Shown: positions 34,113 to 42,770 of the stretch, in pieces
How positions within the stretch are numbered: the first letter of the stretch is position 1
How the letters are laid out: each line of letters starts with the position of its first letter
NCBI RefSeq assembly: GCF_900100275.1
Contig: NZ_FNET01000007.1
Span: 280,119-344,118, forward strand
Direction: 5' to 3'
DNA length: 64,000 nucleotides
From: Lentzea albidocapillata subsp. violacea
GTDB taxonomy: Bacteria > Actinomycetota > Actinomycetes > Mycobacteriales > Pseudonocardiaceae
The notes under the pieces: generated by a model
What the model saw: only the letters and a program-made list of their open reading frames with translations
Told to the model about the DNA's origin: nothing
Databases searched by the model: none
Translations under genes and position numbers: made by a program

Positions 34113-35038
34113 CGCGACCTCCTCGTAGAGAAGCGCATGACGACGGCGGACAGCACCGCGCAGATCACCGCGAGCAGCACCGACGCCGCGGCGGCGCGCC
34201 CGTTGTCACCGGCGACGAACGCGGCCTCGTACACGTACATGCTCGGCGACCAGGTGCTGGTCACCGTGCCGGTGAAACCCCTGAGCACCATGGGTTCGGT
34301 GAAGACCTGCAGCGAGCCGATGACGGTGAACACCACCGCCACGAAGATCGTCGGGCGGATCACCGGGATCTTGATCGACCACGCCGTACGGATCCCTCCG
34401 GCACCGTCGGCCCGTGCCGCCTCGACGATCTCCCTGGGGACGGCCTGCAGCGCGGTGTAGAAGATGATCATGTTGTAGCCCACCCACTGCCACGTCGCGA
34501 TGTTCGCGATCGCCGGCAGCACGGCGTTGTCGCTCAACGGGTCGATGCCCAGCAGGTTCTTGATCGGGCCGATCGTGGGGCTGTAGAGGTAGGCCCAGAT
34601 CAGACCGCCGATGACCACCGGCACCGCATAGGGCACGAAGACCGCGAGCGACCACAACCGCCGCAACCGCACCACGGCGGAGTCCAGCAGCAGCGCCAGG
34701 ACCAGCGCGCCGATCAGCATGCTCGGAATGTGCACCAGTGCGAACAGCGCGACGTTGCCCAGACCTGCGTGGAACGCCTCGTCCACGATCACCGAGGCGT
34801 AGTTGCCGAGCCAGGCGAACACGTGCTCGGGACCGGAGAAACCCAGGCCCTGCAGGCGTTCGGTGAACAGGCTGAGGTACAGCGCGTACAGCACGGGAAC
34901 CAGCACGGTGCCCACCAGCAGCACCAGGAACGGTACCGCCAGCACCAGCCCCGCGAAGTCCTTCCCGCGGGTCCTGACGGCCGGTGCCATGGACGGCTCG
35001 TCCAGCACGGGTGCGCGCTCCGGCGCGAGGACGCTCAT
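34109..35038 (-). CDS. Sugar ABC transporter permease
   Basis: A 309-residue MalF-like permease with six hydrophobic helices and the EAA loop EAARADGAGGIRTAWS. It pairs with the MalG-like subunit downstream (ATGA overlap) and the lipoprotein binding protein upstream. The start at 35038 is the ATG four bases inside the stop of the binding-protein gene. Confidence 0.92.
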   Translation of the reverse strand: MSVLAPERAPVLDEPSMAPAVRTRGKDFAGLVLAVPFLVLLVGTVLVPVLYALYLSLFTERLQGLGFSGPEHVFAWLGNYASVIVDEAFHAGLGNVALFALVHIPSMLIGALVLALLLDSAVVRLRRLWSLAVFVPYAVPVVIGGLIWAYLYSPTIGPIKNLLGIDPLSDNAVLPAIANIATWQWVGYNMIIFYTALQAVPREIVEAARADGAGGIRTAWSIKIPVIRPTIFVAVVFTVIGSLQVFTEPMVLRGFTGTVTSTWSPSMYVYEAAFVAGDNGRAAAASVLLAVICAVLSAVVMRFSTRRSR

Positions 35039-36360
35039 GCCGTTCTCCCTTCCCGCACCGAAAGTCCCTTGGCGCGCATGTCGGCCACGGCGTGCTGCTG
35101 GATCTTCCGCAACGCGTCGGGCAACGTCGTTCCGCCGCTGCGAACCGGTCCGAACGCATCGGAGATCGTCGAGAACAACCGCAGGGCGTTCGGTCCCCAC
35201 GTCCAGTCCGGCACGCGCTTCGCGGCCTCGTCGAGCACGTCGTAGACGGCGTCACCGAGGAAGTAGCCGCCCTTGTAGGTCTGCCGCGCGATGGCCCGGT
35301 TGGGCAGGTGCGCGGGGAACGGCGTGGTGAAGGTGCTGCCGATCCTCGGCACCTCGGGGTTCGTGCTGAGCCAGCGCAGGAACGTCATCGCCGCCTCGGG
35401 CGCCTTGCTCTCCGCGGAGACACCGAACGCCGTGCCGCCCTGCACTCCGTTGGCCGGCGTGCCGTTCCACGTCGGCATGGTCGCCATCGCCCAGCGGCCG
35501 GTGTCCTTGGGAATGGACCTGCCCAGCGTGCCGACGCTCCAGGAGGCACCGAGCAGGCCCCACAGCTTGCCGTCGTGCATCCCGGCGATCCAGTCCTGCG
35601 TGCCGTGCACGACCCCGGCGACGAGGTTCTCGGAGATCATCGACTGCCAGAACGAGCCGGTGCGCAGCGTGCCCTCACCGGCGATGTCGACCGCCCACGT
35701 GTCACCCTCCGCGGTCCACCACGGATCGCCTGCCTGCCAGGACATTCCGGCGAAGAACGAGCCGTCGTTGAGCGGGAACGAGCAGATCCGCGCCTGCGGG
35801 TCCACCTGCTTCACCGCGGCGGCCGCGGCGCGGAACTCGTCCCACGTGCGCGGCAGCGCTATGCCGTGCTGGTCGAACAAGTCCTTGCGGTAGTAGAGAA
35901 CCATGGGCGCGATGTCCATCGGCACGCCCCACGTCCGGCCGTCCGGACGCACGCCGCGCCATGCCGCGGGCGAGTACTGGCTCTCGAGATCGGCCATGTC
36001 CGCGGTGAGGTCGCGCAGTCCGCCGGTGAGCAGGATCTGCGGCAGACCCTGGTACTCGACGTGCAGCACGTCCGGTGCGTTGTGCGCCCTGATCGCGTTG
36101 GTCTGCTGGGCGTAGCCGCCGGACAGGCCCGCCGCGATCACCCGCAGGTCGACGAACACGTCCTTCTGCGCGGCGTTGAACGCGGCGACGTACTTGTCCA
36201 TGCCGGTCAACCAGGACCAGATGGTGACCGTGGTGGCGCCGGCCGGCGCGGCGCCCGCCGTGCAGCCGCCGGCGAGACCAGCCGCGCCCAATGCGGCGGT
36301 GGTGCGCAGAAAGCCGCGGCGCGAGAGGCCAGGGCTCCGCAGCGCTGGGGAAAGCTCCAT
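35035..36360 (-). CDS. Extracellular solute-binding lipoprotein, sugar type
   Basis: A 441-residue binding protein of solute-binding family 1. The N-terminus has a twin-arginine segment SRRGFLRT and a lipobox LAGGC with Cys33, so it is probably Tat-exported and lipid-anchored. The body shows a typical two-lobed sugar-binding pattern (WSWLTGMDKYVAAFN, VLHVEYQGLP, RTWDEFRAAAAAV). The ATG has AGGAGG upstream. It is the first gene of the six-gene operon and is divergent from the DeoR/LacI hybrid regulator. Confidence 0.9.
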   Translation of the reverse strand: MELSPALRSPGLSRRGFLRTTAALGAAGLAGGCTAGAAPAGATTVTIWSWLTGMDKYVAAFNAAQKDVFVDLRVIAAGLSGGYAQQTNAIRAHNAPDVLHVEYQGLPQILLTGGLRDLTADMADLESQYSPAAWRGVRPDGRTWGVPMDIAPMVLYYRKDLFDQHGIALPRTWDEFRAAAAAVKQVDPQARICSFPLNDGSFFAGMSWQAGDPWWTAEGDTWAVDIAGEGTLRTGSFWQSMISENLVAGVVHGTQDWIAGMHDGKLWGLLGASWSVGTLGRSIPKDTGRWAMATMPTWNGTPANGVQGGTAFGVSAESKAPEAAMTFLRWLSTNPEVPRIGSTFTTPFPAHLPNRAIARQTYKGGYFLGDAVYDVLDEAAKRVPDWTWGPNALRLFSTISDAFGPVRSGGTTLPDALRKIQQHAVADMRAKGLSVREGRTA

Positions 36361-36384
36361 TGCTGACCCTCCTGCTGGAGTGAT

Positions 36385-36410
36385 GTGGCACACCTCAACG
36401 CGTGGCACAC
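36385..36410. promoter_or_regulatory. Direct repeat GTGGCACAC in divergent promoter
   Basis: GTGGCACAC occurs twice, at 36385-36393 and 36402-36410, in the leader of the binding-protein gene. The 17-base spacing is compatible with a dimeric regulator site. Confidence 0.45.
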
Positions 36411-36420
36411 TCACCGGTCA

Positions 36421-36453
36421 ACGAAACGATCAGAAACGATCGGGAGCGATCAG
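36421..36453. promoter_or_regulatory. Helically phased decamer repeats, candidate operator
   Basis: ACGAAACGAT, CAGAAACGAT and CGGGAGCGAT follow each other at exact 10-base steps, with a related GGAACGATG at the gene start. GAAA/CGAAA motifs repeated at 10-11 bases are the classical operators of DeoR-family repressors, and the regulator gene starts at 36463. Confidence 0.6.
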
Positions 36454-36462
36454 TAGGGAACG

Positions 36463-37566
36463 ATGACCGAGAAGTTGGCTGTTCAGCGCCATGAGCTGAT
36501 CCTGCGGGCCGTACGGGCGCACGGCACCGTCCGCTTGCCGGAACTGGTGGAGCTGCTCGGCGTGTCGGCGGTGACCGTGCGCCGGGACGTGACCGCGCTC
36601 GCCGACCGCGGTCTGGTGGTGCGCGTGCACGGCGGGATCACCATGCCCCGGCACGCCGAGCCCTTCCCGCGCGGACCGCAGTCCGTTGTCGGCCCGGCAC
36701 CGACGCACCCGCTGGTCGGCATGGTGGCGCCCTCGGTCGAGTACTACTGGCCCGCGGTGATCCAGGGCGCGCAGACCGCCGTGGCCGCGGCGGGTGGACG
36801 GCTGGTGCTGCGCGCGTCCAGCTACGACGCGGGCGAGGACCGCCGCCGGGTGCACGAGCTGCTCGACCGCGGCGTGCAGACCCTGCTGGTGGCACCGAGC
36901 ACGAGCGGCCGCGCGGGGGTCGAGCTGATGCGCTGGCTCGGCGCGCAGACGGTGCCGGTCGTGCTGGTCGAACGGCTGCCGCCACCGGAGCTGCCCACGA
37001 TCGCGCTGGACGCGGCGGTGACCGACCACGCGATCGGCGCCGGTCTCGCCGTACGGCACCTCGCCACGCTCGGCCACCGCCGCATCGGACTCGTCACCTC
37101 CCGGCAGAGTCCGCACAGCGACGCCATCCGTGCGGGCTGGACCACCGCCGTGTCCTCGCTGGAGTTGCCCTTCAACGGTGTTCCCGCGCTCGACGTGCCG
37201 ACCTACGGCTCTCCACAGTGGACACGCGCGGTGGACCAGGTGATCGACGAGTGCCTGTCCGCCGACGTGCACGCCGTGCTGGTGCACGCCGACCGTGAGG
37301 CGATCGGGGTGCTCGAACGCGCGCGCGACCGGGGCCTCAGCGTGCCGGCCGACCTCGCCGTGGTGTCGTACGACGACGAGGTGGCTGCGGCGTCCGACCC
37401 GCCGCTGACGGCCGTGCGGCCGCAGAAGCACCGGCTCGGCGCGCTCGCCGCGCAACTCGCGCTCGCCAGGCTCGCCGACCCGCTGGACCGGCCGGTGCAC
37501 CGGGTCGTGCTGTGGCCGACGTTGACGGTGCGGGAGTCATGCGGGACCGAGGCGGGGCCGGCCTGA
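36463..37566 (+). CDS. DeoR/LacI hybrid sugar-responsive regulator
   Basis: A 367-residue regulator. Residues 5-60 are a DeoR-type winged helix (RLPELVELLGVSAVTVRRDVTAL). Residues about 75-365 form a LacI/GalR-type periplasmic-binding sensor (HPLVGMVAPSVEYY, HLATLGHRRIGLVTS, VPADLAVVSYDDEVAA). This mixture of a DeoR DNA-binding domain and a LacI sensor is found in some actinobacteria. It is divergent from the sugar-transport operon and should control it. Phased GAAACGAT repeats just upstream of its start are candidate sites. Confidence 0.88.
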   Translation: MTEKLAVQRHELILRAVRAHGTVRLPELVELLGVSAVTVRRDVTALADRGLVVRVHGGITMPRHAEPFPRGPQSVVGPAPTHPLVGMVAPSVEYYWPAVIQGAQTAVAAAGGRLVLRASSYDAGEDRRRVHELLDRGVQTLLVAPSTSGRAGVELMRWLGAQTVPVVLVERLPPPELPTIALDAAVTDHAIGAGLAVRHLATLGHRRIGLVTSRQSPHSDAIRAGWTTAVSSLELPFNGVPALDVPTYGSPQWTRAVDQVIDECLSADVHAVLVHADREAIGVLERARDRGLSVPADLAVVSYDDEVAAASDPPLTAVRPQKHRLGALAAQLALARLADPLDRPVHRVVLWPTLTVRESCGTEAGPA

Positions 37567-37577
37567 CGCGGCAGGAG

Positions 37578-37998
37578 TCATCGCACCGTCACGGGGATCG
37601 TGGGGGAGTAGTGCAGTCTGCCGTGGGCAGCCACCTGCAGGAGCGCCCACCAGTGCGCGCCGCGCCGTGCGGTGGCTGCCGCGGCGGCCGTGACCGGCAC
37701 CGTGATCTCGCCTGCCGGGCCGGGCGGTCACCTCGCCGGTGAACTCGGTGAACGCGCCGGGGGCGAGGACGTAGTCCCACGACTGGTACTCGGTGAACTC
37801 GACGCGTCCCCTGGCGGGAGCGCCGCTGCAGGTGACGGTGATCCGCACCTGGCCGGTGGCACCGGGTGCCAGCCGGAGGTGGGACGGCGTGACGTGCACG
37901 GTCACCGGCAGGTTGCTGATGGGAGCGGGACCCGTGTTGTGGCGCCAGTAGCGGGCGTGCTCGTGCGCGCGCCGTTCTTCACCGCGCTGGTCGGTCAT
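37578..37998 (-). pseudogene. Broken beta-sandwich gene fragment
   Basis: From ATG 37998 the frame encodes HEHARYWRHNTGPAPISNLP and a beta-sandwich segment (LRLAPGATGQVRITVTCSG). Near 37720 the coding pattern continues in another frame (EITVPVTAAAAAT, HWWALLQVAAHGRLHYSP) down to a natural stop at 37578. It looks like the C-terminal accessory part of a glycoside hydrolase or alpha-mannosidase-like protein, with a one-base frameshift and missing front. The frame could instead run unshifted to 37537. Confidence 0.55.
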
Positions 37999-38051
37999 CC
38001 GGCCGGCGACGTTGCCGGTGAGCCGGTGCTGCGGCTCACTGCACCGTGCAC

Positions 38052-38065
38052 TGTTAACGCTAACA
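38052..38065. promoter_or_regulatory. LacI-family operator-like palindrome
   Basis: TGTTAACGCTAACA matches the actinobacterial LacI-family operator TGTTAGCGCTAACA at all but one position. It lies upstream of the phosphatase gene and of the broken minus-strand gene. Confidence 0.55.
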
Positions 38066-38152
38066 TCTCCGCGACTTAAGCCTCCGTTACGTTCTGTTGC
38101 GTATTGTGCACACAAATCCCCGTGCCGCCACATGCTGTCCTTGAAGGATTGT

Positions 38153-38166
38153 TGGGAGCGCTAACA
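38153..38166. promoter_or_regulatory. Second LacI-family operator-like site at gene start
   Basis: TGGGAGCGCTAACA overlaps the ribosome site and start codon of the phosphatase gene. A repressor bound here would block translation initiation and transcription. Confidence 0.5.
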
Positions 38167-40061
38167 TGAAGACAGCCGACGGGTTCGACCGCAGGACCCT
38201 GTTGCGCGGTTCGGTGCTGCTGTCCGCGGGCGCGCTGCTCGGCCCGGCCGCGCTCGACCGGGCCCTCGAAGCGAGCGCCGCCGAACTGCCGACAGGCGCG
38301 GCACCCTTCGTCGACTCCTACCGCACCAACGTGCTCGCGAACCTCACCCCGGAGACCAACGCGGCGGTGCGCGTCCTGGCCGGGATGCGGGATCTCTGGC
38401 GAACAGGCAGCGCCTGGGACAACGGGGTCGTGCTCAACCGCGACGTGCTCACCGCGAACATCCGGCACGTCGCGCGCATCACCGGCGCCCGGACGCCGGA
38501 CGAGGCCAAGCGAGCGTTCATCGTGGACCGTCAGCACCAGAGCTACGCGGCCATCGGCGGCCTCGGCCCACTGGCCGAGATGTACCGGGCCGCCGCCTTG
38601 GCCGTCACCGGCATCACCTCCGCACCCGACGGCACCCCGCCGTCCACTGTGGACGAGAAGCTGCCGCCGGACGCACCGGCGGGTTCGGCGCTCGGCGCCG
38701 GGTCACCGGACTCCGCACTGGGCCAGGTCGTGCTCCTGGTCAACACGCTGCGCGGGCCGTTCGCCTCCGGCAACCCGTCGAAGTACGCGCATCAGTACCC
38801 CAGGCCGTGGCGGCTGACCCCGGAGAGCACGGTCGCCCCGGCCGGGACAACCGACGAGTTCGGTTACCCGGTCTACCGTTCGGACGTCGTGGCCGCCCCG
38901 CAGTTGCTGCGCCAGCGCAGCTTCAGCCCGACCGACGACGGCGGCTATCCGAGCGGGCACACCAACGCGCTGCACCTGGCGTGCCTGGCGCTGGCCTACG
39001 CGATCCCCGAACGGTTCCAGGAACTCGTGACCAGGGCGTTCGACCTGGCCGACACGCGCATCGTGGCGGGCATGCACTCGCCGGCCGACGTCATCGGCGG
39101 AAGGATCCTGGCCACCGCGCTGGCCGCCGCGGCCCTCGCGGACCCGCAGAACGCCACCCTCAAGGCGGCCGCCAGGACGCAGGCGAGCGAGTACTTCCGG
39201 CAGCGCACCGGCGTAGGCCTGGCCGAGTACGCGCACTCGGCCGACATCACCACGGACCCGTACGCCGACCGCGAGGCCAACGCCGCGCTCGTGGCGTCGC
39301 GCCTGACCTACAACCTGCCCAGGACCGGCCGCCGGGTCCCGCCCACCGTGCCCAAGGGCGCGGAGGTACTGCTGGAGACCAGGCAGCCGTACCTCAGCGC
39401 GAGCCAGCGGCGGGAAGTCCTGCGTACCACCGCACTCCCGTCCGGGCACGCGTTGCTGGACGGCCCAGAGCAGTGGGGGCGGCTCAACCTCTTCGCCGCG
39501 GCCGACGGCTACGGGGCGTTCAACGCGGACGTGCGCGTGGACATGGACGCGAACCGCGGCGGCTTCCACGCCGCCGACACCTGGCACAACGCGATCGGCG
39601 GCCGCGGCGGCCTGGCCAAGCGAGGGACCGGCACGCTGACCCTGGCAGGCGCCAACACCTACACCGGCGAGACGCGCGTCGAAGGCGGCACACTAGTGGC
39701 CGCCACCGCGACGGCACTCGGGGCAGGCGACATCAAGCTCCGGGCAGGCACGCTACGTCTAGCGACCGACGAGGTCCGGGTGCGGGGCAGCTACCGGCAG
39801 AACGCCGGAACGACGCTGGCCGTCACGCTGCGACCGGGCGGCTGCCCCGTGCTGACGGCCGCGCGCCCGATCACCCTGGCGCCCGGCAGCACGCTGGAGA
39901 TCTCGCTGGAGGACGCCCGCGTAGGCGACGTCCTGCCGGTGCTCGCCGCGCCGGTCGTGCTCGGCCGGTTCTCACGGATCGACGTGGTGGGTGGAGAACA
40001 TCGGGTGACCGCCCGGTACGGACCGGGCGGTCTCTCGGTGCGGGTTCAGCGGTCGTCGTGA
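38166..40061 (+). CDS. PAP2-type phosphatase with autotransporter-like strand repeat
   Basis: A 631-residue protein with a twin-arginine signal (DRRTLLRG). The PAP2/vanadium-haloperoxidase-type catalytic core spans about 150-400: KYAHQYPRPWR (near 206), the conserved PSGHTN near 262 and TRIVAGMHSPADV with the distal His near 303. Family members remove phosphate from lipid or nucleotide substrates. About residue 470 onward is an autotransporter-associated beta-strand repeat (GTGTLTLAGANTYTGET near 490), a motif more usual in Gram-negative surface proteins. It would be exported and may adhere to the wall. LacI-type operator sites precede it. It is not linked in strand to the upstream sugar operon. 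Confidence 0.85.
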   Translation: MKTADGFDRRTLLRGSVLLSAGALLGPAALDRALEASAAELPTGAAPFVDSYRTNVLANLTPETNAAVRVLAGMRDLWRTGSAWDNGVVLNRDVLTANIRHVARITGARTPDEAKRAFIVDRQHQSYAAIGGLGPLAEMYRAAALAVTGITSAPDGTPPSTVDEKLPPDAPAGSALGAGSPDSALGQVVLLVNTLRGPFASGNPSKYAHQYPRPWRLTPESTVAPAGTTDEFGYPVYRSDVVAAPQLLRQRSFSPTDDGGYPSGHTNALHLACLALAYAIPERFQELVTRAFDLADTRIVAGMHSPADVIGGRILATALAAAALADPQNATLKAAARTQASEYFRQRTGVGLAEYAHSADITTDPYADREANAALVASRLTYNLPRTGRRVPPTVPKGAEVLLETRQPYLSASQRREVLRTTALPSGHALLDGPEQWGRLNLFAAADGYGAFNADVRVDMDANRGGFHAADTWHNAIGGRGGLAKRGTGTLTLAGANTYTGETRVEGGTLVAATATALGAGDIKLRAGTLRLATDEVRVRGSYRQNAGTTLAVTLRPGGCPVLTAARPITLAPGSTLEISLEDARVGDVLPVLAAPVVLGRFSRIDVVGGEHRVTARYGPGGLSVRVQRSS

Positions 40062-40180
40062 GGTGGTGTGCCGGTTGTGCGGGCGGGATGTTCGACGCGC
40101 TGAGGTCGATGCTCTGGAGGTCTTCAGCGTATGCAAAACCCGTACTGCCGGACCCCCGGACGTAGGTAGCATTGCGAGCC

Positions 40181-41554
40181 GTGACTGCGGCGGACGAGGA
40201 CAGGACGTCGTCGCGTCTTTCGCGAAGATCGCTGCTCATCGCCGGCACCGTTGCCGCGTCGGTGGTGGCCCTGGGGGCGCAGGCGTTGCGGACCTCCAGC
40301 GGTCCGCGGCCGCATGATCCGTTCAACTGGGAGTCGGTGCCCGCGCCTGCCGAGACGAACGAGCCGGTCGAGGTCGTGTACTGCGCGGGGTGGGACCCCG
40401 CCACGCGCTCTTCGGTCTCGCCGATGTCCGAGTCGGTCGCACGCGCGCGGAACGTGGCAGGCGACCAGTACGCCGCGGTCCTGTTCGCCGGCGGGGTGGC
40501 GCGGGCAGTCGTCGAGGTGTGCTGGTCGGCCCACCACGCCGAGGTGTGGCACATCGACGCGTCTGGCCGCCGCTACCGCGGCGTCGCCTACCGCCGTTGG
40601 CCGGACGGGCGGTTGCGGCTGTTCGAGGTCCGTGGCTGGCGCTACGGCGAGCAGGACACACCTGAGTTCGCCGGCGAGAACCCGACGTTCCGGGCCCGCG
40701 TTCACCGCACCGCGACCGCGACGGCCGAGAAGGTCGCGGTCTCGGCAGAGCTGTCCAGCGGCGGCAAGCTCGACACCTGGCGCGACTGGCAGAACTGGCC
40801 GGAACCGACGCGTCCACCGGACGACGTCGCCGTGCCCGCAGCAGACGGCTGGCCCGCGCTCGCGGGGATGACCGGCCCTGTGACCGTCCGCCCCGGTCCC
40901 GACACGGCCCCCGCCACGTTCCCGTGGCGCCCGCCGCACCCGCTGCGCCCCAGGCACATCGAGAAAGTCGTCACCGACGGCTCGCGCTTCCGCACGCAGA
41001 ACGGTCGCGTCCAGATCATCAAGCGGATCCCGGCGGGCACGATCAGGCTGCCCAGCGGCAAGTTGCTCGTCGCGGACCCCGGCTGGCTCCACACCGACCC
41101 CAAACCGCTGACCGCGCCTGCCCCGCCTGGTGAGTACCCGGTGGACGTGTTCGAGCTGATGGAGGACGGTAAGTCAGCCTGGACGGTCGCCTGCCGAGTG
41201 ACCGTGAAGGACGCGCCTGTCACCTCGTGGGACCTCGCGTTGCTCGACGGTGAGCACGAACTGGACCTGGGCGACGGCGAGTTCTTCGGCAACCCGGTGG
41301 ACACCGCCACGCTCGCCTTGGTCGATCAGGCCGGCGTCAAGGCGTACCACCAGGCCGACATCGACGCCGCCACGGCCGGAGAGGCCGTCTTTCACCGGCT
41401 TTCCGACCCGAAGACCGGCACCGACCTGCTCATCGTGCCGGGGTGGAGCGACGGCGCGTACCCCGTGTGGATCGGACGCACCGAGGACAGTGCCATCGGC
41501 TGTTTCGTCCTCGACTTCCGCGTGCCGGAGCTGGCCAACGCTGAGCCCGCCTGA
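40181..41554 (+). CDS. Exported DUF4241 protein
   Basis: A 457-residue protein. The N-terminus LSRRSLLIAGTVAAS, starting at GTG 40181, resembles a Tat-like signal anchor with RR and a hydrophobic stretch. The middle (about 60-250) is unassigned. The last third carries DUF4241 (IRLPSGKLLVADPGWL, EYPVDVFEL, AWTVACRVTVKDAP). DUF4241 proteins have no established activity, and export of one is notable. An earlier TTG in frame is possible but has no ribosome site. It follows the phosphatase gene on the same strand after a 119-base gap. Confidence 0.75.
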   Translation: MTAADEDRTSSRLSRRSLLIAGTVAASVVALGAQALRTSSGPRPHDPFNWESVPAPAETNEPVEVVYCAGWDPATRSSVSPMSESVARARNVAGDQYAAVLFAGGVARAVVEVCWSAHHAEVWHIDASGRRYRGVAYRRWPDGRLRLFEVRGWRYGEQDTPEFAGENPTFRARVHRTATATAEKVAVSAELSSGGKLDTWRDWQNWPEPTRPPDDVAVPAADGWPALAGMTGPVTVRPGPDTAPATFPWRPPHPLRPRHIEKVVTDGSRFRTQNGRVQIIKRIPAGTIRLPSGKLLVADPGWLHTDPKPLTAPAPPGEYPVDVFELMEDGKSAWTVACRVTVKDAPVTSWDLALLDGEHELDLGDGEFFGNPVDTATLALVDQAGVKAYHQADIDAATAGEAVFHRLSDPKTGTDLLIVPGWSDGAYPVWIGRTEDSAIGCFVLDFRVPELANAEPA

Positions 41555-41555
41555 T

Positions 41556-41939
41556 TCACCCACGCCTTCGGCATGAACGCAATCCAGCAGCTCGATCGCG
41601 GCATGAGCGGACGTCGTGGCTGTGCGTCGTCTTGGCGTTGCAGGAAACGGCGCCACGTATAGGTGGTGGCGCCGCCGTACTGGTATTCCTCGGCCAGCCC
41701 GTTGTGCACGCCCATGCGGGAGTCGTTCTCCCACAGACCTTCGCACATCGTCGCGGCGGCAAGCCAGTTGTCCGCAGCGTCGAGTACACCGGGTCCAGCG
41801 CGGTGGGCATGCTCGCCACCACCAGCTCGCCACTGCGGCGAGGAGTGGACGTGTCCACTGTGGCTTTGGCGCCACATCCGGCCACAGTGGACACCGCGAG
41901 CACGGCTGCCACGAGGCTGCGAGTGGGCTTCATCGGCAC
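41556..41939 (-). pseudogene. Truncated peptide-binding ABC lipoprotein
   Basis: The first 55 residues read as a solute-binding family 5 lipoprotein: signal ending VAGC lipobox and SGELVVASMPTALDPVYS. The coding signal then moves to another frame (NWLAAATMCEGLWE, HNGLAEEYQYGGATTYTW) and stops after about 110 residues. At least one frameshift and loss of most of the gene are evident, with no permease or ATPase nearby. Confidence 0.7.
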
Positions 41940-42026
41940 TCCAGTGTGCGTAGGGCGGTGAGTGGCGCTCAGTATGCGACCGCCCCAGCACGGACGTACC
42001 CGGAGTTACCGCGAGTGCGGTAATCG

Positions 42027-42665
42027 TCAGCCGACGATCCTGGCAACCAGGTCGTAGCCGATCCCATAGAGCCTGCTGATCTGGTTGCGGTGCTGAACGC
42101 TGCGCCCGTGGCGGACGGACACGACCAATCCGGCATCGCGCAGCCGCCGCAGGTGCCGGGAGACCTGCGGCGGCGTCATCCCTGTCCGCCACGCCAGCTC
42201 GGTCGTCGTGCACTGTTCGTTGATCAGGTGGGGGCAGATCTCCAGTCGGCCGGAGTCGGTCAGCACGAGCAACCGCTCCCTGATCTTGTCCAGGGTGTCC
42301 GCACCGCGCGGCCCGTGCTGCTCGGCCGGGTACTGGACCACCACCGGCGGCTGGCGCTGCGGCGACCAGCCCTTTACCTTCTCGTCCTTGACCAGCAGAT
42401 GGGGTTGGCCGAAATGAGAGGGCACGAGCATCAGACCGCGCCCGCGCACCGGCACCGACGCCTGCTGGAGCTTGCTGAACTCGACCGTCTGCTCTGCCAG
42501 GTCGATCACGGCGTTCGGCGCGAGTGACCCCACCACCACCCGAACGTAGAGCCCGGCTGTAGGTCCGTACGTCGTCGGCGAGTACTCGGCGGCTTGATCA
42601 ACGAGTACGAACCTGCTGCGGCTTGATGCGCAAGTCAGGCCTATCGGCCGTGTTTGGCACCCCAC
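42027..42665 (-). CDS. ArsR-type regulator, probably N-terminally truncated
   Basis: The C-terminal 100 residues are an ArsR-like winged helix (CTTTELAWRTGMTPPQVSRHLRRLRDAGLV) with a preceding DKIRERLLVLTDSG segment typical of DUF5937-containing ArsR proteins. Members of that group are usually about 330 residues; here 212 codons are available and the first 40 look unrelated. The gene has probably lost its front. It neighbours other broken genes and the quinone reductase. Confidence 0.55.
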   Translation of the reverse strand: MGCQTRPIGLTCASSRSRFVLVDQAAEYSPTTYGPTAGLYVRVVVGSLAPNAVIDLAEQTVEFSKLQQASVPVRGRGLMLVPSHFGQPHLLVKDEKVKGWSPQRQPPVVVQYPAEQHGPRGADTLDKIRERLLVLTDSGRLEICPHLINEQCTTTELAWRTGMTPPQVSRHLRRLRDAGLVVSVRHGRSVQHRNQISRLYGIGYDLVARIVG

Positions 42666-42770
42666 AAGCCAGCCAGACGGCGACGTCGACGAGGTCGGCT
42701 AGATTCCGTTCGACCAAGACGCAGCGAACCTGTTCTTCCAGCTCGTCGCTCCTCGCTACGTTGCCGGCGG

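Noticed and set aside
33117..35245. Long plus-strand frames opposite the sugar permeases
   Set aside because: They are rich in His, Arg and Gln and mirror the permease codons; the permeases have EAA loops and coupled starts.
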